Assembly (NCBI GenBank): GCA_964017145.1
Contig: OZ024852.1
Location: 62,001-126,000 of the forward strand
Length of the DNA stretch: 64,000 bases
From: Agrocybe praecox
Taxonomy: Eukaryota; Basidiomycota; Agaricomycetes; Agaricales; Agrocybaceae
Direction of reading: 5' to 3'
A model generated the notes under the pieces. The model had not been told where the DNA came from. It was given only the letters and a program-made list of their open reading frames with translations, and searched no databases. Positions 1-8,326 of this stretch are shown one piece after another. A program made the translations under genes and the position numbers. Positions within the stretch are counted from its first letter, which is position 1, and each line of letters begins with the position of its first letter.

Positions 1-240
1 GACCTTTGTCACACAAGCGAGGTCGACACCTTCGGGGACATAGACGACGATGAATTCGTTTAAATACAATATCGTCCTGAATCATGGATATAAAGCATTT
101 CCAGATGTTTCTCCAAGTGTAGCAAAAATTTGAAGTCTTCAAATGGCCTCAGTAAATTGCAGTAACACTTGGAGTGTTTCGTTAGTGAAGACTATGACAG
201 TGCCAGAGGCCAGACCGGCGAGAATGACACTCATAGCAAC
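1..240 (-). other. unassigned coding-like segments
   Basis: Two stretches read like protein on the minus strand. Near position 70 down to 1 an open frame gives residues such as NEFIVVYVPEGVDLACV and runs off the window edge. Around 235-150 another frame gives a hydrophobic run (SGVAMSVILAGLASGTVIVF) ending at a stop. I cannot assign either to a family. They may be exons of one membrane protein gene cut by the window edge, or further gene fragments like those that follow. Confidence 0.25.
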
Positions 241-254
241 ACCGGAGTCCGTCG

Positions 255-466
255 GTGAATAGTGTTAGTGGCTGTTGTTGGTGCTGGTGTCTCTGGCCTT
301 AGTGTAACACGGGTAAACACATTGTGTCGTTCTCCCTAATAGAGTTTACCTGAACTAACGTCTGTATATCATAGCTTTGAATGAGCAAAGCGATCACGAA
401 GTCCACCTCTATGAGTCGGGCTCCAAGCCCGGTGGCCACGCGATCACCGTGCGCTATTTCGGCCAG
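255..466 (+). pseudogene. FAD/NAD(P)-binding oxidoreductase N-terminal fragment
   Basis: The first piece reads VAVVGAGVSGLS, a dinucleotide-binding GxGxxG loop. A likely intron with a CATAG acceptor follows, then LNEQSDHEVHLYESGSKPGG, the second beta strand and glycine-rich stretch of flavin amine-oxidase-like proteins. The similarity stops at about base 466, where the frame continues without interruption into an unrelated thiolase. Only about 50 residues of a protein normally several hundred long are present, so no activity is expected. The family call rests on the motif and on recall of fungal amine-oxidase-like sequences. Confidence 0.6.
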
Positions 467-1014
467 GTTGAATGCGTACCCGCTCTTGGTTTCGAACGTA
501 TGAAGCCTGGAAGCTTGGCCACCAACTTCCCTGATCGTCCCAATCCCACGGCTCTGATTAACCAACTCTCGTTCGAACTCGAGGAGACTCTGGGCGAAAA
601 CTATGGACCCGGTGCTCCTCGTCTCTTCGATAACGGTGCTCAAGAATACTTCCAGAAGTACGGTGCTGGTGTTAAACACCTTGCGAAGATTGGTACGTGA
701 CCTTTGCCTCTTGCATCAGTACGCCGCAAGTGGTTGACAGGCACATAAATTATAGCTCCTAAGATTACTAGGAATTTGACGAACTTCGTCTGCAGCCCAA
801 CCTCGGTAGGTTTCCTTTCCCTCAGCCTATGGAAATTGCCTCAACGGGCTATTTAGGATGGTGCTGCGTGAAGGGGAAGGTTGGGACCAGGTTGGTCTCG
901 TAGAACTGCACGACTGCTTCGCGGCCAACGAGGTACGATTTGCTGACTCTCTTTGTGCTGAATAAATACTTTTAAAAAATTATTCAGCTCATTACATACC
1001 CTGCACTTGGGAAC
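467..1014 (+). pseudogene. SCPx-type acetyl-CoA acyltransferase (thiolase) fragment
   Basis: Pieces align in order with peroxisomal sterol-carrier-protein-x thiolases: GFERMKPGSLATNFPDR, GENYGPGAPRLFDNGAQEYF, APKITRNLTNFVCSPTS near 753-803, VGLVELHDCFAANE near 891-931, and after an apparent intron LITYPALG near 988-1012. The HDCFAANE segment is the conserved HDCF motif of the family. Reading frames change between the pieces and an in-frame stop follows the SPTS segment. The N-terminal catalytic cysteine region and the C-terminus are missing. In fungi the intact enzyme performs thiolytic cleavage in peroxisomal beta-oxidation; this copy is a relic. It is fused in frame to the FAD fragment upstream. 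Confidence 0.72.
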
Positions 1015-1152
1015 TCGACACAACCGCCAAGCAGCCGCCGTGTTTTCTTTCTGTTTAGTTTTTAATGTGTTCATTGATTCTTGTTCTATTCTCCTTTCTC
1101 AATCCTTGTCTAATTTATTATTATTATCAAATTAGAGGCACAAGAAAAACGG

Positions 1153-2095
1153 GTGAAAGGTGTGGCTATCGCTCCTATTTTTGCTCTTATTACCATGGTT
1201 ATTCAATCTCGGCTTGTCGCAAAATGCGAGCTCAGGAATAAGCGTGCCAGGGACTCCTTGCCAGGGGCTACTATGATGTGCGTTTTCTTTGTTTTAACAT
1301 TTTTGGATGCCTTTTACTTACTTTCATCTAGATTATAGACCATCATCAACGTTCGTGGCGTTAGGTCCTTGTCTGACCAGTCAATGAAGACGTGCGTTGG
1401 CGCTGTTTTCATCGAAGGGTGTACCCACGGCGTCGCCAGTGGCTTGATTTACCTAGCAGAAGCCCTTCTTTTCTATCTCGGTGCTGTCCTTGTCGCCAAC
1501 GGCACTTAAACTTGCCTCCAAATGGTCGAAGTCCTTAACCTTGTCATCTTCACTGTTTCCATTGGGTCGCAACTCATGGGTTTCAGTAAGTGTTTTCTGT
1601 TCTCTGTGTATTTATAAACCAATCCTTACTGCTTCGTCTTAGCCCAAAAGATTGCTCAGTCTGTACTAGCGACTTTGACAAACTTGTCAGATTGGACATC
1701 AAAACCGATGAGTCTTGCGGTACTTAGCGCCCTTGTATTACCGGAACTATCAACTTCAACCAAGTCAACTTCGCACACCCTGGACGACGAGAAGCACCCA
1801 TGCTCAGGAACATGAACCTGAGTGTAGACTCAGGCGAATGTGTTGCTATCGTCGGCTCTTCTGGCAGTGGGAAATCGACTATTACCTCTCTTCAACGACT
1901 TTACGAACCCACCACTGGATCAGTCACAATTGGCGACATCGATACCCGACTCATGGACGTCCGCTGCCTTCTTCTGTCGTTAGTCAGTAACCTCACCTCT
2001 TCGACGCGAGTATCGCTGAAAATATCCGATACGGACAACCTTCTATTACCGAATTCGACATTCAACGTGCTGCCAAAGTAGCAAACATTCGCGAC
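1153..2095 (+). pseudogene. STE6-like (ABCB) transporter fragment
   Basis: Translated pieces match the second half of a fungal a-factor-exporter-like ABC transporter: a membrane segment (GVAIAPIFALITMVIQSRLV), a stretch ending with a helix (AEALLFYLGAVLVANG, 1459-1506), a stop codon, then LQMVEVLNLVIFTVSIGSQL, and after an intron an NBD with Walker A GSSGSGKST near 1853-1880 and the strand YEPTTGSVTIGDIDTRLMD. It is broken by the stop at about 1507, by frameshifts in the NBD, and by loss of everything past RAAKVANIRDF. The ABC signature, Walker B and H-loop are absent. Intact relatives export prenylated mating pheromone at the plasma membrane. This copy cannot be functional. Confidence 0.75.
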
Positions 2096-2856
2096 TTTTT
2101 CTGGACACATTCCTATTCTCACTTTCTTTTGTTTGTATTGTATTGTAACATTGTAGGACTACGTTATCCATGTATGCAATCCACATTACTTTATCCCCCG
2201 TGAAAATGATACTTATTCCTCGTCGTATTCGAATCGGATAACTGGTGTTTATTACCATGTTGAACATCTCCCCGTAACTCATGTTCTTTTCACCCTATTG
2301 CCTGACCATGGTTTCGGCACTTTTCACTGGATTTACGACTAATTATCACTGTATGTGTATCCCCGTTTTTCGATTAAAGACTTCCATTTTTTCTGGTATA
2401 TTTTCTACTAGATAATCACCCTACTTCCCTCTGGTTATAATTGCCCGGAACTCTGTCACTTTTGAGCCTGTGACGTATATCGTGTAAATTTCACTGGTTC
2501 TACGGACATCGTGTCAATATCTGGTTTTTAAGCCTCGTTGAGGCTAAAAGTAAGTGATCCCCAGTTATGACCTATATTTTTTGGTGATTTCTAATTTTGA
2601 CACTTTAATATGGTTGTTTTAACCCGTCCCTGGGTCCATAGTGAGAACAGCCTCCCTCTCAATTTAACTTGAATCATTCCAGGCTTTTACATCGCTCCCG
2701 ATTAGAGAGCTTATTAACCTTACGATGCCTCCCTAATGCACTGGCTGTTCGCTCTATTTGATAGCTAGTATATTTCAAACATGATATAATATTTGCCTCT
2801 TTTCTCCCTCTGCTCCTACCCTTCCCCCTTTCTTCTGCGCTCTATATCCATCTCAA
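2096..2856. other. AT-rich non-coding stretch
   Basis: No frame shows protein-like composition. The last 100 bases before the next start codon are pyrimidine-rich, as is usual for basidiomycete core promoters and leaders. Confidence 0.5.
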
Positions 2857-3906
2857 ATGCCTCCAGTCTTTAACATCAAAACACCGTTAATCGAAGAAGC
2901 ACAATCTGTTGAAAGTGATGCGACGGCAATACCTGCCGTTACCGAAAAGGCCGAGGACGTTGGTCTCGTAACTCTTCCTCCCATAGAGATACCAAGAGAT
3001 TGTCTTGAAGATGTGCTGGCCGACACTATTTCCCTAAAGGAGCCAGCCACTTGTCGCTCTATATTATCATCGGACAATCAGGGAGTTCGAGATCACATAA
3101 CTATTCACAAGTCAAAAGATGTCAACGAGGGTGTGTACAGCAAATGAGTTCGTTTATGTCAAATTCATTGAAACTTTCCATGTATAGATATTATAACTTC
3201 TCGCCTCTCAAGGATTGGTCGGACTCTGCGAGAGGTTGCCCTCAATTCATTTCCAATCATTTTTCTCAATCTCATCTGTGCATTGACCGCAATCATCCAT
3301 GCCCTATGGGCTACTTCCCGTCGGTCTTTTGTATCCGCTTTGTCCTTCATCAGTCGAATCTTGACCAGTATCATTAATTCCCCAAAACTCAACTTCTTCG
3401 TCTCCGACTGGTCAAATGAAATAAGGGAGAAAGTCCACAGAACAGAAATACTGGCAGATGATATCTATGCAGCATGGGCGGAGATGGAGGACAGGTTTGA
3501 GTCGATCAAGGTTCTCGTGGAAAGGCTTGAAGATTTCGAGGATCGGATTGAGCTGAAAGTTCAGGAGACAGTTTCGACGTTTGAAAAATACTCGGTTAAC
3601 ATAGGTGCTCAGGAGGTCAAGCAAGACACATCTGCCCTTCAGGATTTCAAGGAGGATATCATTTTTAGTGTTAAGGAGGCGCTCATCCTCATGAAAGATG
3701 ATGTTGTCAGCTTTTTAGATCGTGGACAAGCAGCCTTAGACCGTAAAATCGACAACCATGACATTATTGATCAGGCAAAATTCGAACAGATGTTAGCTCA
3801 AATGTTAGCTCAGATGGAAGCATCGAAGGAACAGGAGATCATGCAACTTCATGAGAGACTTGCTGCGTGTGAAAGGGCACTGGCAGATGGTCGAGCTGTC
3901 GTTTAG
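2857..3906 (+). CDS. hypothetical protein with hydrophobic segment and coiled coil
   Basis: Two exons are likely. Exon 1 starts at the ATG at 2857 after a pyrimidine-rich leader and encodes an acidic, Glu/Asp/Pro-rich N-terminus. A GTGTAC or neighbouring donor near 3130 and the CTCAAG acceptor at about 3212 remove a short intron. Exon 2 encodes RIGRTLREVALNSFP, a hydrophobic segment of about 20 residues (IIFLNLICALTAIIHALWA), then a long charged region with heptad-like spacing (EDRFESIKVLVERLEDFEDR and the repeat MLAQMLAQMEASKEQE), which suggests a coiled coil. The stop is at 3904-3906. I recognise no family. A membrane-anchored, coiled-coil protein with the long tail on one side is an inference. 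The exact splice phase is not settled. Confidence 0.6.
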
Positions 3907-4755
3907 CAGAGTAATAGGCACTTGTATTAGAATATAGAAATGCTTCGCGCTCCTTTTTGTTGTTGTTGAGTGTCTCAGAATAAATAGAAACTTATCCAGG
4001 CACACAATGTTTCTTTTGTGTGTCTGTCTAACCTGAACAGTAGTTGCAACATCAGATGTGTTGATGAAAGGGAACAAAAGTTAAATTTTAACCACATACT
4101 TAACATATCAAAAACAGAATTTATATTTCGACAAACACATTCATTAATCAAGAAGGGGCCAAATTTACATAGAAGCACAAGAATGACAAGTCATAGAAGA
4201 TTGTTCGATACAAGAATTAGGTTGATTTACACTACCAAAAGACTTTGAATCTCGAAAAGAGTCATGATGTGCCCAGCTACTAGTAATTAATGATCGCGAA
4301 TCCTTATCACGCAAATTGTCATTTTCGAGTTATTAGTGCAGAGCATAGAGATGGATACACATGTGGGTATCCATTCCATGCTCTGTGGAACTTCCAAGCA
4401 CTCATCGTCGTGCTCCGAACGAGCTAAAGCAGCTGTGTGGATTTCTACGTTGCATGTAAGTGCCATTTTCGTTTTGGTCACAAGTCATGAACACTTACCA
4501 TCATGTTTCGATTGAACCAGGGGTATCAGCGCGCGATTCAAGTGAATTCGTCATCGTTGTGTGCAAGGAGATGAAGCGGATAGGGCTTCAATCGAAAGAG
4601 TGGTGCAGAACCTAGAAATGAATGTACATGCGAGTATTATTTTCAAGCTCTGCGGATCTTGCAAACACTTGTATGTTTCGATAACGACAATGTATGTCTG
4701 TGTATCAAGACTGAGGTAAGAAAAATCAAAATAATGCCTGGCGAACTAAACGTAC
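3907..4755. other. intergenic, no supported gene
   Basis: AT-rich, with only short frames of low information on either strand. Confidence 0.5.
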
Positions 4756-5131
4756 TCAATGTTTCCGACGTTTGCTGCTTTTCATAGCGTCCAGATTATC
4801 CTCCCTGCGTTTTTCAACACACTTTAAAAAGTCAACTTTCTCCAAATAGTCTCCGCTACGTTCGGCTTGCGTGTGGTTTCTCCAGTCCATCGCAGACTTG
4901 TTCAGGGTCGTCAACTTTTTGGCTTTGGATGGTCCGGGGAGTGGTGCCAAAGTTACTTTCGATTTTCGAGGACCAGGTTTCCTGAGCAGCGGTTTCAACG
5001 ATGGTACAAAGTTATCCACCCTCGATGAAGTATCAACGGTTTCTGTAGATGCTCTACTATCGGAAGAACCGTCGTTCTTTTCGTCAGTAAGAATTTGAGT
5101 TTCTATCCAAAACCATCGACCGTCTTCTACT
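4756..5131 (-). pseudogene. SWC5: SWC5/BCNT-C domain fragment
   Basis: The minus frame gives DGRWFWIETQILTDEKNDGS, then a basic proline-rich linker (PSLKPLLRKPGPRKSKVTL), then the BCNT-C domain: TTLNKSAMDWRNHTQAE, GDYLEKVDFLKCVEKRREDN, and a basic tail SSKRRKH followed by a stop. The LNKSxxDW and YLxKxxFLxRxxxRR pattern is diagnostic for the Bucentaur family, whose fungal member SWC5 is a subunit of the SWR1 complex that deposits histone H2A.Z. The acidic N-terminal half of SWC5 is not seen upstream. The piece is therefore either a relocated C-terminal fragment or a gene whose 5' exons I failed to find. Its place among other fragments favours the first. Confidence 0.68.
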
Positions 5132-5690
5132 GTTCAGAGAACGTCAGGGCTGGTTCCTTATCCCGCGAGACCCACTCACCCAAGCACACTTTGCTAAGCA
5201 TCCCGATCTCATATATAGATTGGAGTCCTCTTCGAACGAGAGCTCGCTTCCACTAGGTCAATGTGATGGTGGAGTAACTCTATGTGTATCGACCGGCACT
5301 GCAAGGTGTTGTGTGTATGGCGGCAATGCGGGCAGGTACGTCCGGCCTTGTTACAGAAGCTAGAGACGTTAGCCTATAATGTAGGGTATAGGAGTAAGAA
5401 TTCAGACTTACCTATACAGTCTGCAATGAATTACATACCCAAGTTCCGATTGACCCTATCCCTTTTGACGCTTTCTTTTTCCCATCCTCGAATGTCCACC
5501 GTACGCTATATCGAGACAACAAGGTAATGAATTGAACTGAGAAGGTAGACTAAGCCTGATGATGCCCAATCAGCGCATATATGCATTGAAAAAAAAAGAA
5601 TTCTTACAATGATATTCAAGGCAAGCCATCATACCGACACACTCATGCATTGATATCCATTCATCACGTATTGGTCGATATTCGACCATC
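5132..5690 (+). other. open frame without recognised family
   Basis: A plus-strand frame from about 5098 to 5350 is free of stops (for example RERQGWFLIPRDPLTQAHFA and LIYRLESSSNESSLPLGQ). It overlaps the SWC5 piece on the other strand by about 30 bases. I see no known domain. It could be another captured fragment or chance. Nothing is evident from 5350 to 5690. Confidence 0.2.
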
Positions 5691-6408
5691 CTACGATCGA
5701 ATGAGAGGGAATTCGGTGTATCTGAGAACGGTGCTGGAGCAGTAGCTCTCTAAGGCGGTCGCCCAATTCTTGACTTGGGCCTTGAGTTTGGGCGATTCGG
5801 CAGTGGAGTTGGCAAGGTGAATAGGAGCCCCTTCATATGAGACGATCTTGCCACGTCGGTCGTACTCGACGTCGATATAACCAAGATACTCGCCCCATCG
5901 ATAAGACGTGACAACGAAGACCTCATCGCCATCAAGGTTGGTGGCAATATACTTGACTGTTCGCTTCACAGCCAAAGAATCTGGACCGTAGACAACATCC
6001 GCTTCGTGTGCCTGGATATAGAGAGCTTGGAGTAGGTTGGGATCCGCGTTTTCACCCGGGTAAGAGTCCCTTTCGAGGTTGAGATATGCATCATGGTGCC
6101 CTAGAAATGTCGGCTGCTCCGGGGAGGATGGACCATAAGACCTGTGCGTGGAGTATTGAGAATCCCAGTGATGGGTAGAACGGTGCTCGGGCTTTCGATG
6201 GTGCGAGTTTCGGCCAAAAACCAGCTGGGATAACCAGGGTAGTTTCATAAAAAAACAAAGTAAAGAAAAAAGGAGAGACAGACCTTGGCATATCATCAAG
6301 ATGCGCTACTCCGTCGTCCACACCGTGTATGCGCGAGAACCCGTACTCAGTACGTGTGCGTTCGTTAATGGCTTTGAAGATCGCATAATCCAAATCCTGA
6401 CCTAGCAA
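5691..6408 (-). pseudogene. 5'-nucleotidase-like fragment
   Basis: A minus-strand exon from 6224 to 5691 contains NLERDSYPGENADPNLLQ, ADVVYGPDSLAVKRTVKYI, DEVFVVTSYRWGEYLGYIDV and KIVSYEGAPIHLANSTAESP, which I recognise as the middle of a fungal secreted calcineurin-like 5'-nucleotidase around the active-site-distal part of the metallophosphatase domain. The metal-binding N-terminus and the C-terminal domain are missing. Upstream sequence (FGRNSHHRKPEH, YSTHRSYGPSSPEQPTF) and a possible preceding exon at 6408-6284 (TEYGFSRIHGVDDGVAHLDD) do not look like that enzyme and may be a second source. The two ends would then make this a composite fragment. Confidence 0.55.
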
Positions 6409-6657
6409 AGAAGATGAACGACACGGTCATCAACACCCTCTATAACACCATCCCACATCCACCGGCTTCTTACCTCTGTTCCGACTTTTCGTACCGACAT
6501 GCTGGCGGCGGTTCCAACAACATCCAGACACCTGACATTGGACGTGCAGGGACATCATACACGCGTAGCATCCAAGGAAAGGCTGGGCTGCCTAGATCGT
6601 CTTTGCGCGATCCTGGATTGATTTTCGACACGATTTTGAAGAGGAAGGGGGTGCGTT
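6405..6657 (+). pseudogene. single exon of a Ppo / linoleate diol synthase-type dioxygenase
   Basis: One exon after a TAG acceptor at 6404 gives MNDTVINTLYNTIPHPPASY, a string with NIQTPDIGRAGTSYTRS, and GLPRSSLRDPGLIFDTILKRKG, ending at a GTGCGT donor. This is the N-terminal start of the heme peroxidase domain of fungal fatty-acid dioxygenases that make oxylipin signals. The heme ligand region and the P450 domain are absent, and the sequence after the donor does not continue the protein. It lies head to head with the nucleotidase fragment on the other strand, with about zero spacing. Confidence 0.7.
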
Positions 6658-7026
6658 GATTTCTATCTGTTATTTTTGGAATTTCTCACACATCACGTGC
6701 AGAAGCAAAATCGGGAAAAAGACACAGGACTTCGTACACTAGCGGTCGACTTCGTCTCCAAACAGGCTTGCTGTCTGACTTACTGTCTGACTTAAGCCTG
6801 TCTGTTTTATTTAATATTTAATCATTGAATTTAAACATAATAAATCTTATATTTTTTCGATTTCAAGTTGACAAACAAAGTCATTGTTATAGTAGCGAAG
6901 AAAACATGTAATGGTAATTAAATTGATTCTACCACGTCGAGACGAGCGCGTCATAGGCTTCCCTGGAACGAAGCGATATTAGTTACGACGAGACACGGAG
7001 TCAAAGACAGATGGAACTCACACGCC
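6658..7026. other. intergenic, no supported gene
   Basis: AT-rich. It contains a short direct repeat, CTGTCTGACTTA, twice near 6770-6795. No coding signal. Confidence 0.45.
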
Positions 7027-7735
7027 TTGTTGAAGCACTGCAAAGCAACGGGCAACGTCAGATACATATCTCCCGCTTTAGACATCGACCGGGACACAGA
7101 ACAAGAACCGAGCGCGGAAGCGAGACTTGCAATTGCAAAGCAAACGTCCGAGGACACGGGAAATCTAGACGACGCCATTGAGTTGGCGATCGGTATGAAA
7201 GCCATGATCCAAGCCAACATTGCGGTTGAAGCCTCTATCGCAAACCAACCATCGAGGAAAGAATACTCGACCCAATGGAAAATGGCGAACACGGGATCGA
7301 TGAAGAAGGGGCCATTCGTCTGAAATATCCTCCTGCGATAGTACTCTTCCGACCAAATAACCCTACATCTCTGAGATTTCCGGGCATACCAACCGGCCTT
7401 GTACCACTTGTACCGACGCGAGCGACGTTCACCGTGATGGGAAGAGACAACTCGAAACACAAGATAGCGAGAAGACAGTTCCCCATCATACCTGGATACG
7501 CCTTCACAGACTACAAGTCCCAGGGCCAAACCATTGAGTTCGTGATAATCGACATCGGACAGCTGAAGACAGGTGCGGGGTTATCACCATTAGGAGTGTA
7601 CGTGGCGCTATCGAGGAGCAGGGGCAGGTCCACAATACGCCTTCTACGAGACTTCAAAGACAAGACAAGCTGTTCCAGAACCATCCGTCGGAGGACCTGA
7701 GGAAAGATATGGAAAGAATAGAGCAGTTGAACAGT
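7027..7735 (+). mobile_element. PIF1/Helitron-type helicase C-terminal remnant
   Basis: From about 7275 one frame gives SLRFPGIPTGLVPLVPTRAT, ARRQFPIIPGYAFTDYKSQG, QTIEFVIIDIG and GVYVALSRSRGRSTIRLLRD, the C-terminal UvrD-like part of PIF1 helicases, with the SQGQT and YVALSR motifs. After a one-base frame change near 7685 the text continues as HPSEDLRKDMERIEQLN, the usual tail. Upstream pieces from 7027 (LVEALQSNGQ) lie in other frames. In basidiomycetes such copies are mostly carried by Helitron rolling-circle elements. Walker motifs I and II lie upstream of what is preserved, so this is dead. Element ends (5' TC, 3' hairpin plus CTRR) were not located. Confidence 0.68.
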
Positions 7736-7894
7736 TCAATAAAGAAGAAAGAAAAAGGATAAATAGACAGAAAAAATTTGCCGTTTGAAATACAACAAAT
7801 AATGTTCTCAAATCAAAGGAAAGATAAATAAATAGTATATAAGGCTTGTAAGAGGACGTCAAGAAAAGTAAGGGAGGATTGGGAGGGAACACGA

Positions 7895-8056
7895 CGCAGC
7901 AAAACATAAGCAAACAAATGGTCAACATTTTCTGAATTATGGGTTTTGAGGCGGCCAGAAAAGGATGGGTAAAGCCGCAGCAAAACAAAAGCACACAAAC
8001 GGTCAACATTTTCTGAATTATGGGTTTTGAGGCGACCAGAAAGGGAAGGAATCATG
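7895..8056. repeat. two tandem copies of an ~81-bp unit
   Basis: CGCAGCAAAACATAAGC at 7895 and CGCAGCAAAACAAAAGC at 7976 start two near-identical units that share GGTCAACATTTTCTGAATT and GGGTTTTGAGGCG. A shorter echo (GATGGTCAACATTTT) lies near 8079. The repeat sits between the helicase remnant and the broken 5' end of the ABC transporter. Confidence 0.8.
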
Positions 8057-8326
8057 TGATACTGATTTAAGATTACGTGATGGTCAACATTTTTATTTCC
8101 TTTTATATGTATTTTCGGGGAGTGGGAACCTTACTGTTGACACAGCACAAGCCAATGCCATGCGTGGCAGTGGCCCACTAAAACAAGTCTGAGTGGATTA
8201 TATTCCTCTGATTGGTTATACCTGTGTGATTGTTTTCACTAACGTTCCCGGGAGTAGACAAGGATTTGTGCTTATGTGTCTTTCCTGTACAGTAAGTAGT
8301 ACTTGTCTTGTACGAATGTGTTAGCT

